Assembly: GCF_002999335.1 (NCBI RefSeq)
Contig: NW_020312081.1
Coordinates: 62,001 to 126,000 of the forward strand
From: Cyclospora cayetanensis
Lineage: Eukaryota; Apicomplexa; Conoidasida; Eucoccidiorida; Eimeriidae
Direction: 5' to 3'
Length of the DNA: 64,000 nucleotides
In this document: positions 41,230 to 54,472 of the stretch, piece after piece
How the letters are laid out: the number at the start of each line of letters is the position of its first letter
How positions within the stretch are numbered: the first letter of the stretch is position 1
Position numbers and translations under genes: made by a program
The notes under the pieces: model-generated
What the model was told of the DNA's origin: nothing
The model's input: only the letters and a program-made list of their open reading frames with translations
Database searches by the model: none

Positions 41230-43793
41230 GTGTCAGCATTTATTGGCTTCCAAGGCTTACTATTCGGAGACGGTTGGGATTCGTTTCTGCGTGCACTCCG
41301 CAGATGCGCATTACTTTTCTGCCTGCAACGGCCGCAAGGAATACCTGCACCAAGGATGCGACGTTTGCTGCCTCACCCTCTTGCCCTGTGGTGCGTTAGG
41401 ACTTGGAGTTTCAATTCCGAATCCTGTCCATGTGTCATACTTCACGCCTACGTGTTCAGTTAAGTCTGTATATCCGCCTTTGTGCGCGCGTTCCCGCAAA
41501 GGGTTGCAGCAACAGCAGCGGCAGCGGCTTCACGTATTCCCTGTCCCCTGTGGGAAACCTGTGGCCATTGATCGCACATGATTTTCGCAAACGTGGTGTC
41601 TATACAGGTTTGATTTCAGCCTTTTTGGGTACCAACCCGGCTGTTGTGCTGCATGCGGAGCCCCAGTCGGCAGCCGAAGCTTCAGAATCACCAACGGAAA
41701 GAACAGGTGATGCATCTGGATGGGAAAAGCCACCAGCTCGCCTTGTCGCATGGCCGTTGGGCGCTCCTGAGGCATTCATGAGGCATGTTGAGCTCAAGCA
41801 CGCTGGCCGTGAGAAACTGGTAAGAAGAGCAAGCACTGTAGAAAGAGGAGACTGAGAACCTGCGCACCACACAATGCCTTCCTCCGTGAGTGCGCTCGGA
41901 GCTCAGGCTAGCCCGCCTCTTTTAGGAGATTGGAACTACAGACAAATGTCTCAAGCCTTCGCATTTTGACTGTATGCTCTGTATGCAAACTGTGCAGGAC
42001 AATCCCTCTTCACTTGTAAAAGCCTTTGGATTGTACCACCTGAAGGTTGGCCACACGCACACGCACACGCAGACACACACCTAGAGACCTTCAACTTCAT
42101 GCGCATTTTATGCTTTTAAACGGTTAAAACCAAGAACGCGTGCCCTCCCTTTTCAGGATGAGCACTTGCACAAGTCGCTGCATGCAGCGTCCGCGGATCC
42201 CTTCATCCCAACGGCCTCTTGCCTTCCGGTACATCCTGGAATCTTCCACTGTCCTTGGCCATGGCCCTGCGCATGCAGTTGGTGCAGGTAGCTAGCGAGC
42301 CATGCACTGAATACTAGTTCCGCTAGATTTCTTTCCACTACGCGGCACGCGGCCGGCAAACTCTACAGAAAATGGTAGTATTCTTTGTGTACATCAGTGA
42401 GAGTTCAGATATGGGCTGGGATATGGTGCTGCGTTGCACTTTAGGACTTTGCATACCAACCTCCCCACGATGACGTTGTCGCTGTGGTTTGGGGTGAGTG
42501 TCAACTATCCCGAATGTACACCGCAGTCCGCGCGCACTGCCGCATATTTGTTGCGGCACAATACAGGCGGGCTGCACAGTGAGGTGCTTCTGCTGCGCGT
42601 CCTACCTGTGGCTGTGTAGGGACACCCTCATTTTGGGCAGCATTATCAGTGGACGCGGTGTGCTCTCTGATTGCCGCTTTTGTTCAGACGCAGGAAACAC
42701 AGGTTCGCGGACCTCCCTCTTTCGTTCGCTCCCTTATACCCCTCAATGAGGTTTGCCGCCGAATTTCTTTTTTTGTGTGTGCCACCTCGGGAAATTGGCG
42801 GCTCTTTTACGGCTCTGCATTTGCTTTCACAGGAAGAGGATGCTTCGCTATTCCTCCAGGTGGGATTTCTCGCACGCCACCCGGACGGCTGACCCTGAGT
42901 GGCTTGGTCTTTCGGGAGAAACTCTATAGCACAACCTTTGTGGCCTGTGTTGTGCGACTGCTTTTGAAGGAAGAAGCTGCTGATTTCTTACTCCGGAAAG
43001 CTCTTGTGCAAGCGGTCGTTAAGCGAGAGTGAGCGTGAGCGGTTGAGGGGGCAAGAAGGGTCCCTTTTCTATCCACTCCCTGTAAAAGTGGTTGTTGTAT
43101 TCAAATGCACGAATGTCAGAGCACCGAATCGCGGGGCGCACCGCATTGCGTCTCTTGACTAGAAGACTATTTGCCATGCGAGCCTCTATCAACTCAGACG
43201 CGAACACGAACTCCGGCATCCGGAGGTCTTTACTTAAGGAGGCGGCGTCTGCGTGCGCACTGGTGTCTCAGGAAAACAGTAAAGGAGCTTCTGCATCATC
43301 CAGCTGCTCTCCGCGCTGCAGGTGGGTTTGTTTATATCAATGAACTTGGAAGTGTAGATCGGTGATGACATGGGTTTAAATGTGTCTGTACTGAGTTGAT
43401 GGTTAGAGAAGCGGCTGCACTGGATGCGGCATTCCTTGGTGGCTGCCTACTGTGACACACCGTTGGGATCTGTCTGCCGGCGGGGTTCTTAGGTTAGGAG
43501 TTTTGGGGTTAGGGTGTGCGGCTGTAGGTCTCCCTCACTGGGAGGATCCGCTTATGGAGGCTGAGCAAAGGGCTGCGCTTGGCAACAAGAAAGCCGAGAT
43601 AGCGCTCATGCGGAGGTACGTTTGGAGGCCGGTAGGAACCTCGGCAGTCCTCCGTTTTTTGGTGCTTTTTGCGCTCTCATCTAGTTTTTGCGTTCAGCCT
43701 TGTTTTCATTCAGAGTTATCGCAGCGCAAGAGGAATACTTAAAAAGAAAATCCGGCCCTTTCCGCTTTGCAAAGCAGCCCTTCTTTGACTCCG
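41230..43793 (+). CDS. unrecognised multi-exon gene
   Basis: Several phase-compatible exons on the plus strand. 41,608-41,819 includes LISAFLGTNPAVVLHAEP and WPLGAPEAFMRHVELKHAG, donor GTAAGA. 41,998-42,045 is DNPSSLVKAFGLYHLK. The exon from 42,157 reads DEHLHKSLHAASADPFIP. 42,445-42,493 reads DFAYQPPHDDVVAVVW, donor GTGAGT. 43,528-43,615 includes HWEDPLMEAEQRAALGNKK. 43,714-43,793 includes IAAQEEYLKRKSGPFRFAKQ. A possible earlier exon near 41,230 encodes FIGFQGLLFGDGWDSFLRAL. Exons between 42.5 and 43.5 kb and after 43.8 kb are not settled, so both ends are open and more than one gene could be present. The helical, charged C-terminal part resembles subunits of large complexes, but no family could be named. 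Confidence 0.45.
42054..42081. repeat. ACACGC short tandem repeat
   Basis: Four or so ACACGC/ACACAC units in the intron between the 41,998-42,045 and 42,157 exons. Confidence 0.7.
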
Positions 43794-44199
43794 GTGAGAA
43801 GTGCCAAATGCAGCTGGAATGCAGTGTGCATCATCTGTGGGAAAGGGCTACTGTGAACACGTTTGATATATATCTAAAGATCGGAGCTACTGCGCTGATT
43901 TTCGTCGCGGACCTTTTTAGCGGGCTGGTGGGTGGGCAATCATCTCTGTATGGAAAACTCTCCAGAGTCTGTGAATGCATGCCATGGCCCCTTGCGAGCC
44001 GTTTGCGGCTCGTGTGGACTCCTGAAGGGTTGTGGGCACATCCAGGAAATACGTTTTCCTCCAAGTGTACCTTTTTTCACGTTAAAGCCAGCGCGTTTAA
44101 TGTGCTGCATAGTCGGACTACAGTGCTTGCGAAAACTGGATCGTTCTTCATCCCCCATCAACACTGGGAAGCACTCTAAACACAGCTGTATAAACAGGG

Positions 44200-45620
44200 C
44201 CCCGCCTGCAAAAGTGTGCATCAGGCCTTGTGCGTGTTTGCATGGTGTAGACATGGGGGTTTTGGTGCTGCTCTTCAACCCCCCTACAATCTACCACGCC
44301 AAGAGCAACGGCCAGGAAGAAGGACGCAGTGAGACGCGGGATTCCTGTCAAGGGTAGCTACGTATGTACATATGTATACATAAGTATATATGCGAATTGT
44401 AGAATGGCAAAAAAGCAAAGTGGCGAGCTAGAGCAGAGGGACTCTGGAGCCACGCGTATAGCTGACAGAGTGCGGGGAAAGGGATCATAGCCGTATATAT
44501 GCATAGCCAGAGGCGCCCTAGCAATCGACCACTCAACGCCAAGCTGTGAGCCTCTGCATTTCTGCGTCTCACACATGGGGAGCCGGCCGTGCATGCCAAA
44601 GTGCGGGCGTGAGGACATAGCACTATCTATTTCGTTTATCCTGTGCCTTTTAAAGATGATATGCGTCTAACGGCTGCACCAATGCTACTCGAAATGAAAT
44701 ATACACCATGGCTGGATAACGCCTACTGAGCGACGACCGTGTCGCTCTTTTAGGGAGTAATTTCAAGCCTGCATTCTCGTTGAGACCATCGACAGCTTTG
44801 CACATTATGTATAGAGCCTTTTGAGCGAAAGATGAGCGTGTAGCCCCTGTGCCATTGGGGCGACCAAACGCATTGAGAAGGCAGACCATGTTTCTTCCAC
44901 GCACCGCTTTAGCGCGCCTTCCACAGCTCAGTACCCCCGAGCCTTCGTGGCTATGATGGCTCCTGCAGTGTGAACCCCGATCGTTGACACCTTGCGAGTA
45001 CTAGCCGCTGTTACGGAAACGCTTGTTTTTATTACGAGACTGAGGAACACAAGTCCGACTCCAGAAAAATCCCCTGCTCCTTTGTGCAAATCCTAGTGAA
45101 AAATCGTCTATTAATGTAAACTTCCCCGTTCTTAATGCATTTTGGAAGCAGAGGTTTTTTGCCGACGCCTGCTTGATTGAGGAGGGGGCCCCCAACCCCC
45201 CAGTCCCGAGTAGATTTCGCTGGCGGGTACCCTTCTTGTACGGGCGATGCAGGCGCTCCTCAGCCTATATACCTTATATTTACAATACTATCGAGACCAC
45301 TATTCCTTAGCAGCGAATGCGCTGCGAGTACTTTGAGCACTCAGCAGCCCTCCTTCTGGCCTTTATTTGCCGTTAAGGCCACACAGAAGGCCCTGCCTGT
45401 CCCCCCGTTTGGCTCGCCTCGTTGTTCTCCTTGGACTTCTTCTGGCAAGCGACTCCGTATCTGACTTTTTCATGTAAACTTTGGCGCAGTCCCTCCTGTG
45501 CAACCGCGTTTTGTGGCTCTCGCCCTCTCTGGAAGCCATTTTTCGTCTACGAGGGAGCGGGGGCCCCCGGAGGCCCCTATCGTGGGCCCTCTCCCCCCAT
45601 TTCCCGAGGTGTTCTCCCCA
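44200..45620. other. intergenic, presumed promoter of the helical-repeat gene
   Basis: No gene assigned. It contains a TATA/CATA-rich patch near 44,360-44,395 and two GGGGGCCCCC palindromes (45,183 and 45,561) just upstream of the start at 45,621. Open frames in 43.8-44.4 kb could include a terminal exon of the preceding gene. Confidence 0.4.
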
Positions 45621-48600
45621 ATGGCGCATCGCCTCCGAGCGCCTTTCTGCTTCTCCGGAAGCGCACAGGGGGTCGTCTCGGGGCTGAGGGGCTCTTCCGG
45701 GGCCTGCTGTGAACTTGTAGAACGCAAGAACCTATTGGGGGCAGACCAGGGAGAAACATCGCCGTTTTTCCTGACGAGAAACGCCGTCTTCCTGGCTTCA
45801 GCTCTCTCGTGCGGCTGCCCCAGCCGCACTGCAGGTCCTCATTGCTGCGGGTTTGCTGCGTTTGCGACAGCGACTTCGGACCCCTTGGGCGCCTCAGGGA
45901 GGGCACCCCCCAGCAGCCGTGCCGCCGGCAAAGGCGCCAGCGAAAGCGACGCGAATGCCGTTAGCAAAGGGCAACGCGTTGGCGAAGAGGGGGAGGCTCT
46001 CCAGCAAGCCGTAGAAGAGGCCTTTTGTGTGTTTGGGGTCATCTATCGGCATGCCCAAAAAGCCCCCAGTAGCGCCAGGAGTGCTACGTCTGCGGCAGCA
46101 TCGCCGGCAGTAACATCGTCCTCCGCCTCTACTCAGACTACAGCACCAGCAGAAAGTGTACCAAGGTATCCGGACGCTGATTCAGGAGTGGCATTCCCCT
46201 ACCCGAGCTCTAAGACCAAGGAGTCGCCATCTGTGCTGCTCGCGGCGCTGAGGGACCTCGCCAATGCGGGTATACGTACACCGCAGGCGTGGACTCCTCC
46301 CCTATTGCTGCTGCTACAACAGCTGCCGCTTCTGAGCGCGTCAGAACTGCAGCAGGGGGCAGCCCTCCTTGCAGCTGCTGGTTGCCGGCCGCCGCTCCTC
46401 CTGCAGGGGCTCTGTGAGGCCTTCAGATGGAGAGTCGCAGCGAAGCAGGCAGATGCCACGCACACGCTTCTTTTCCTCGATGCAATCAGGCGACTCAGGT
46501 GTGCTCTGACCTTGTGGAAACGCGCCTTCATCCTCCCTTTCCCCCTGCAGCGCCTCCAGTAGTATATAAGTCGGTCCCAGTGCTGCCCTTCCTCTCCTCC
46601 TATTTCTGTCGACACGGACGGCTCCCTCGAGCCACATTCGTGCCGATAAACAGCTCTTTATGCCTTCTCTGCCTCGAAGAAAAAATTTCGCTCTTGGCGC
46701 TGTTCTCGCTACTCCCCGCGACTGAGCCTCATTGCCGTGCACACTCTACTAGCCCCTCCATGTGCTGGGGCCTTCCTCATAGGCCTCAGCCGTTACCTCT
46801 ACCCAAGCGTTCCGCCCTTCTGAGTCTTTCGTGCATAGGCCGTTGTGTGCGGCGTGCGTGCTGTGTGTAAGTGCCTCTTCTGTGGGTGTCACGCACTCGC
46901 TGTCGCTATTTAGTTTCCAGTGGTCCTGTGGGTAGTGTGTACACGTGTTTCCTGCTATGCCTCCGATCCTAGTCTCTCTCTGCTTCTAGGCGGAGGAGTG
47001 TGCGTTTACCTTGCCAGCTCTTATGGCCTGCTGCGGGCTGACTTTGCCGCGTCTATGAGGGCGCGCGCGTTGCCTTCAGCAGAGTGCGCACGCTTGGGGT
47101 GTTATTCCTGTAGGTACCTCCCCTGCTCTTCTCATCTTGCTGCATTCTTTTTGTCCCTGGAAAGGAGGAAAAAGCCGCTGACAGCTGGAGATTTGCTGAA
47201 GATCCAGCGATTTCTTGTACGTACTGTGGCCTGCTGTGGCGTCTTGCGTTTTCTCTCGCCGCCCCTGTCGGGTGTTCTTGTGCCTTGCTCTTTCTTCCCT
47301 GCTGCTTGTGCTCGTGCGTGAGGAAGTGGGAGTACTTAAGCATTTCTCATCAAAGCGCATGGGATGAGCCTGATGCAGCACATCAGTATCGGCACGTGTT
47401 CCTCTTCCGTGCCACATATGTGTGTGGGTATGTGTGGGTGTGCCTCGATGGCATTCCCGAGGAAGGTGCACCCCCCTGAGGGTGGTTTGCTGCATCAACC
47501 GCTATCCAAATACACCCGACGAGTGGCACACTAGCACCTCACAAGCGACAGGACTTTGATGTGATCTGGGGGCTCCAGGGCAGCTGTGCAGCTCCCTGAA
47601 TAAGGGCAGAACTCAAATGACAAAACATGGGGCACTTGAGTGTAGGCGCGCCCGTGTAGCGTTTTGTGCATGACTGGGTTAAGTAGCACTTTATTAGTGT
47701 CTGTTGGTGCGTTTGCGCACGTATTGCGTTTGAATCGGTGCTGAATCAAATAGTTCCCTTTTTGTGTAGGAGCGTTTGCATGTATTTCTTTCTCTGCTGT
47801 ATTTCGTCGAGGTGTTTGCCATTCCTATAGCGGGCGTGGCCGCGAATGCAGCTGCAGTACTGTGTGGATCCATGAAAGTACTTCGGGGCGCTGTTTTTTT
47901 GCATTTTTTGCGCACTGTTATTGCGTCCGAGGCATCATGAGCCGCTTGTGTGGAGAGTGCGTTTAGCGTACACGCATTGCGTGTGCTTCTGTCGTGGTAG
48001 GATGAGCTGGAAGTTCCTGCGGCTGTAGCTTCCTCCCCGTTCCTCAGCTCCGTCCTTCCGCAGCTAAAGCGAAATGTTGCAGCCCTAAAGCCTTGTGAAG
48101 CAGCAGCCTTTGCTGCACTACTGCTGAAGAGACGCGAGCTGGATCGGTAAAAAAACAATGCCCAGGCACCGCGAGCATGCGGGCCCTTCCTGCCCCTTAC
48201 TGTGTCGCAATGCATTCCCAAAAGTAGCGGTTTTGAGGCAAGAAGCATCCTCTCTTCCCAAGCAGGAAGAGAGGATGCCTCCGGAAAGCGGGTGGGAGTC
48301 CTGCTGTGCTAGCAGGATCAGCCGACGGTACTGGTAGGATTGGCAATGAAGCAACACAACAGCATTTTTCGCTGTTGCGTCATTTGTGGCGATCCGTGCA
48401 TCGAGAACCCTCCCTTAGCTGCAAGTGACGCTGAATTTGCTGCTGCGGTGCAGATCTATCGCAGAATCTTTGAGCAATGCGGTGTACGAAAACCTCGGAG
48501 GACCGTTGTCCGTCTTGATGCTTCAGCAGCAGCCGTCTTCCCCTGTAGCGGAGCTGTCTGATGCTCAGGCACGCCACCCGATGCACATGCAACAGCAGCA

Positions 48601-51600
48601 GCACATGCTGCAGAGACAGCGGGAGCGGGCAACATCCCCCTCGTCGCTCTCGTGCCTTCTACACTTAGGAAGGAGTTTTACTGCTGCTGGCCTCGAACGC
48701 CTGCCTGTTACTTTCTGCTGGGTAAGCAAGCTGCTATGGTATAGCAACAAACTAGGAAGGCGCCTCTTGAAGTGATGTAGGTGACATAATATTCTCTGCA
48801 GCGGCTCGGCGGTTCATGGGGGCACGTGCGTGCTATGCGTCAGCATGTTGCTACCGGAGGTCAACAGCAGGGAAAGAGAAAAGAAACGTCGACGAGAGAA
48901 GGCGAGGGCGTCATTGGATTTCTCAATATATATATATATATATACTTACCGATATATATATATATGTATATATTTAGAGGGAGCGATTTCTATATTGCGT
49001 GTTGTCGATCCACAGGCGATAGAACGAGAGATAGAACTTCAATGGGCCGCATTTACGCCAGCAAAGGTCTCTGCAGTGCTCAAGTAATACACATGACAAC
49101 AGCCCTTTCCCTTATACCGATCGTTGTTGGGCACTGCTTTAGAGGGCCTTTTTCCCTCTTCTAATGTGTCTCTCTGCTCCATCTGCCTCACCCTTCCCCC
49201 TCAAAAACTAGCCGGCTCTTGCGTTGCTCCGGTTGACCTCACTCGTGCATCCAACTGCTGATTGTAGAGTCTGGAAAGGCTACAGCAGTGTGTCTGCTAC
49301 TGTATGTAAAATGCGCGCATCGCCTTTTGTCCCTGTTCTTTGCTTGTTGGCATTCAGTCTCCTAGCGAAAATTCCGCACCGGTCAACATCGGCGCTGAAC
49401 AAACTGGGACTTGCCGTGCAGCACAGTCTTCACCATTACTCCCCCAACATGGTAAAGTGCAGGCGATATGTTAATGCGTAACCTGTTTTTCTGCTGCGAG
49501 TTCTGCCAAATACTCTGCTTCTGCCTTTCGTTCAAGCGCTGCCCCCCTCCCCAGCTTGAGGAGGCACCAATCCTACAGAGAGAACCTGCTAGCCTGCGAT
49601 CTAAGGGGCTTGCAGGGCTTAGAAAAGCGGCACCAGCAATCCAGTTGCCTGCCTGCGCTCGTGCTGCCACGCCGTACTCGTGAAGCTTTTTCGCACCTTC
49701 CTGATGCATACACTGGACCTGCTGCTTCAGTCCTGCTGATGCCGCTACTGCTCTAGCCTCCACCGTTGCGCTGTACAGCTCGCAGGCTGTCTTTCGAGTT
49801 TGGATTCTCTGAGTTACCGCCACCATTCCCTCCTTTCCTCCATAACAGCTCTCTTGCTGCATAAACAAATAGCACGTAAGCGGGCATGGTGCGGCCGTTG
49901 CGCCGTTCTGTGGACCGAGGGCAGCTGATGCGCATCCATGGGTCCTGTTGCAGCTTTTGCTATTGTAGGGAGCGCTGCTGATGTCGATATTTCACCTCTC
50001 GAGTTGAGGCTGGTGCACGTGAGGCTTCAATCGTCTTTGTCGCAGCGCTTTACGAGCAATATCAAGAGCAGAAATGTCACCAAGGCCCCCAGCGACAGCG
50101 AACTCAGTTCCCACAACCATCACCGCGCTTTCTCAATCAGCTCTCTGCTGTATCAGCAGTGATGCCTACGGCAACAGGTTCACCCGAGATATCAAGAGCA
50201 GCTGAAGCAGCGGCCTCTTCTCAGTCGCTCATGCACGTCCATCTGCTACAGCAACAGCAGCAAACAGCAGTGGCTGCCACGGCAGCAGCCCATGCGGCTA
50301 GGCTCTCAAGTCATCATCTCCTACACTTTCTCCAGCCATTGCCTCCCAACTCGCACCTGCCACCTCCACTTTTTTCTGAAAAGCAGGAATGCATTACCGA
50401 TAGGTGTCTTTTTCCAGTACATGGTCCCGAGCAGCAATACCACCAGCAGCATCAACAGCGCCGGGACTCCTGGAATGGCGCTGCTTCACGCATTTACTCA
50501 GGAGAGGAACTGAAGACCGCAACGCCTGCGACACTATCAGCACGACCTCCTGCACTGGCGACAGATAAAGAAGCAATCCGTTTACCCCCAACCCCAGCAT
50601 CGGACGCGTGGGTAGTGCCAACAGGACCTTCCGCTAGTCGTGTGGATTTCCTGCGGACGACTACCATGAACATTGATCCTTTCCTTGCAGCTGCGCTGCT
50701 TAAGCATCTGTCTCATATCCAGCACAAAGGAAACCCGGAGCTGCTCTCAGCGTTGCTTGCATCTGTTGCTACGTCCGCGGCAAATTACGAAACACAGCAG
50801 TGGCAGCAACGGCACTCAGCGGTGCTAAGACTGGGAGGCTCTGATAGTGGGGCGAGAACTTCAAAAGGCTCACAGCCAGCAGCGAAGGCGATAACTTTGG
50901 GCGCGCCAGCGAGTGAAGAAAGTATGGTAGGCATTGCTGCTTCTGTCGGTGTTACTCCAGCATCAAGAACAGATACCTTCGGTTCAAGCAGATGCCGCGC
51001 AGCGGCGAGTGGGTGCAAGGGTGCCGCCACAGTACGTACCCATGAGCTGCGAGAGCTCTGGAAGGGCATCGCGAGGGCTGCGTCTGCTGCAGTCGAAACC
51101 TGCAGCTCAAGTAGGAGCCACGGCAGCAGCCACAGCAAGACCGGCGATGCACACCTCCTTACAACGAATCCTAGCGAACAGTCTGCCATACATGGCCCTT
51201 CAGAGGCTCCAGAGAAGACTCTCGTGGGCTCCGCACAGCGGAGAGGACTTATGGCGACCCCCCAAAGGCTCGGCGGGGCGCTGCTGATTTCTACAGGCCG
51301 TGGCACGCTAAGGAAACTCAGAGAGCGCGGGGCTGATAAGCGCTTACGGTTTGTGGTTTTGCCATGGAGCATGTTTGTCGCGGAGTACAGAAAACCCTTG
51401 GATTTGGATACCTTGAGGCCGAGCATCAAGAGTGGCAAACTCCGGGGTCGGAGACGCCGAGCGGCTGTGGAGGGCCTCGTGCCGGCTGGTGCAGAGGTTA
51501 CTAGAACAGTAACAAGGCGAGAGGTGTGTAGTTCAAGATGTCTAGCCGCGCATACTATCTTGTCGCTCTCACGAGCTGTTTTTTTACCATAACGAGCCAG

Positions 51601-54275
51601 CCGTCTTTTTGCATCTCCCCCTCGAATGTGCATCATTTCGTGGTCTGGAGCTTCCCTTAGCGTGTCAGGTTTGTGTGCTGGCCGCATTGCCATCGCTCAG
51701 TGCCACCAAGCCGTTCCACTGAGTTAACAGAAGCAATCATATTGCGAGCTAGCTTCGAGGCTTTAGTTTTGCGGCCTGTGGATATTCTTGGTTGTTCATC
51801 AGGCGTTTCTCGCGCGTTTGTTCCGTCTGTGGGGTTCCGAGGGCCCGCCAGCTCTCCGCCGACTCCAACGCCGCCATCTGCGGCGTATCGTTATCCAAAT
51901 AAATGCAGAAGCAGCAGCTTCCGTTAGGGCCACGAAAGCATTGACGCCAGAACAACATGCGGGTGACTGCAGGCCAGCGCTCTACACAGATACGCGGCGG
52001 ACCGCAGGTAGAGCGGCTATGGGGGCAGCAAAAGCAGCAACAGCAGCAACAGCACATGCAGCAACAGCATCAACAATAAAACCAAAAAGGACAGAAGCTG
52101 TTGCACCTGGCCGGAGGAAAAATCCGACGTACGGGAAGGTAAAAACCTGTCTGATCCCTTTTAATTCTACCGCTTTAATGGGCCCCTGCATACCTTCTTT
52201 CCTACACCAGGATTATGTTAGCTACCGTGTCTGTTTGTGTATTCCTCCAAAGTCGACGACATGCTGGCTTCCAAAGGGTTTTGAGAGAATCGTTATTCTT
52301 GGCTGTTCACCACGCATTCGAGTTATCAAATCAAGCTGCCGGAGAATGCTCCGCTCTCTAGGAAGGGGCTCTACAATACATAGCCTTCCGTGTCGCTCGT
52401 TAAGCCTCCCTTTTGACAAAGTGCAATCTGTGTGCTCAGTGCGCCCTTGAAGCGATGCGGCACTGGTCCTGCTACCGACGGGCCTTTCTCCAGCCTTTCC
52501 AGGCGGTATCTATGCTCTCGCGCTTTTGTTTGGCTAGAACCAATGAAGCACTGGCTGCTGCAGACGGGGATAGTGCCCTCGCGGGTGGAGGGACGAGGGC
52601 CTTATCAGCTACAGACACATCGGTGCTGCTACAGCAGCAGGTCCTTTCACAGCCATTGCAGCAGCGGCAGTTCCCATTTGGCCTTTCGTTTTTTGCAGTG
52701 GGAAGCACACCCCAAATGATCATAGATACCGGTCCTCTGCTCTCTCCTTCTCTCCCCAAGGAGTGCTCTTCTTCTCTTAGGAGGCAGATACAGCAGCAAC
52801 ACGCTCAGAGAATGAAATGCGCATCACGAGCGCAGCGAATGCTTCCGCAGCAGAATCAGCAAGGGGAAATTTCCTCAGGAGTATCAAATGCTGAACGTCT
52901 AGCAACACCCGACGCAGCAGCCACAGAAACAAAAAGGACATGTCCTGAAGGAGCTCAAACGCATACTGGAGCGTCCGCAAGTCTACAAGTTTCTTCCGCC
53001 ATCGTGCCAGCAGATCTACGTCTGGCAGAATCCTCACCAGGGCTCGTAGTAGTAGCAGTACGAGCAGCAGTGCGGAAGCAGCAGAAGCAGCGGTCTCGCT
53101 TACTGCACGCACTTGCGGAGAGCCTCGAGGCAGCAGCAAGGATGAAGGTTTTAACCGTACGAATCACCATGCCTTTTGTGGCGCAGCTGCCTAGACTTTG
53201 CGGGGACGTGGCAAATCAAGCATCAGCGTCGGCAACAACAGCACCGGCAGCTGCAGCACTGGCGGCCGATTTGAGTGCATGTTGTACGGCTGCCACTGCA
53301 ACACTGCAGACACTGGGACTACGTTTGGGAGGACCTCTGGAGGATCCCCCGCCTGCTAGACGAAGAACGCGCCGCTTGCCTTCACCGGACCTGGCAACTA
53401 TAAGGGAACATCTCTTGGTCAATCTTGAGACAGCTTTCCGGTAAGAAACAGAAAACGTTGTCCAAGCTATTCCTTCATGCTGCTGCTCGTTACTGTAGAT
53501 ACAAGCCATAGCTCGCATACGTGCAGTTGCGACCGCTTTGTGCAGGAGTTCTTACTTCTTGCCGCTGTGGAGGCGCGCGGCTGCAAGTGCCGCGCTGCAT
53601 TCAAGAACCGCAGCGGATGGAACGCGAGCAGCAGCAACGCTGGACAGAAACCTTGCCGAGCTGTTACCCCGGGCAGCGTACCTTTATGCACTAGTATTTC
53701 AAGCGCTAGTAACTGAAGTGCTGGAGCAAAAAGCAACAATAGGGCCAATAAGTACCTGGCAGGAACAGCGGCAGCGTGTGCAGGCGTTTTCGCGCACAGT
53801 GGGAGAAGCTGTTGCGGGGCTTATTTGTACAGCCGCCTCCCGCCCCACTGTTTCTGCTCTTTCGGAAATACTGAATGCGTGCCGCTGTCTGCTTGCTGTT
53901 GAACACTCGGGCTGGGGGGTTGCACAACAAGACCAGCAACAGACGGAACGGGTATCCCTGCAAGCCTTATTGCAGCAGACGGAAGTGGCAGTTACTGAAC
54001 TGCTGCGGCAGGTACTTCTGCAAGACTATGTTCACACAACAGCACCAACTTCTTCAAGTGATGCAAGAGGAGCCTTTGCTGCACTTGTTGCACTGGCGCG
54101 AAGCTCCTCCTCTGGGTCTTCTGATGCAAACTCAACAGGTACACTAGCAATTGCAGCAAACAGAATTGCCGTTCAGCCCACCGCCTACGTAATAGCGCAC
54201 CAGATGAAACTGCCAGAGAAGAAACTCGAGGCTTGGGTGCGGGAGGCTACAGCGGGAGAACAGCTATTGTTGTAA
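45621..54275 (+). CDS. large multi-exon alpha-helical-repeat-like protein, probable organellar targeting
   Basis: Exon 1 from ATG 45,621 (MAHRLRAPFCFSGSAQG, basic and without early acid residues, like an organellar presequence) to 46,498. Phase-matched exons follow: 47,114-47,216 (AFFLSLERRKKPLTAGDLL), 48,419-48,721 (RCRSIAESLSNAVYENLG), about 49,358-49,451 (LAKIPHRSTSALNKLGLAV), one ending near 50,010 (FAIVGSAADVDISPLELR), a long one from about 50,046, 51,803-52,138, 52,440-53,440 and about 53,546-54,275. Exons at 48.80 and 49.01 kb (LQWAAFTPAKVSAVL) are likely. Repeated short helical pairs with LAxxL...fSP/fTP spacing recall the heptatricopeptide/octotricopeptide RNA-binding proteins of apicomplexan organelles. 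No C-terminal RAP domain is seen. Gln/Ala-rich inserts are typical of the host genome. The family call is tentative, and some internal exon boundaries are uncertain. Confidence 0.55.
48245..48278. repeat. 14-bp perfect inverted repeat, 6-base loop
   Basis: The arms GCATCCTCTCTTCC and its exact complement flank CAAGCA. It lies in the intron before the 48,419 exon of the helical-repeat gene, about 140 bases from the acceptor. Confidence 0.85.
48924..48976. repeat. (TA)n microsatellite
   Basis: About 50 bases of alternating AT with short interruptions (ACTTACCG, GTATAT), within an intron of the helical-repeat gene. Confidence 0.85.
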
Positions 54276-54438
54276 CTCAAGTAGCCGATTTAGGCAGACG
54301 TACAGCCTTCTGTCACCTTTCTGCGAGGTGCACAAGCTGCTGTTGCCAGGAGCGGATTTTAAGGTTTGTCAAAGTATGTCTCGAGCCTTGGGAAGCTCGT
54401 AGCCCGAGTGGCATCTTCTGAAAGTCTGCGCACTCAAT

Positions 54439-54472
54439 ATCAACAGGCGCGCCCCTTGCAGCGCCTGTTGAT
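54439..54472. terminator. 3'-flanking stem-loop (12-bp perfect inverted repeat)
   Basis: The arms ATCAACAGGCGC and its exact complement flank GCCCCTTGCA. It lies 164 bases after the stop of the helical-repeat gene, probably in its 3' UTR or just beyond. A 3'-end or RNA-stability role is a guess from position only; eukaryotic polymerase II does not need such a hairpin to terminate. Confidence 0.4.
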
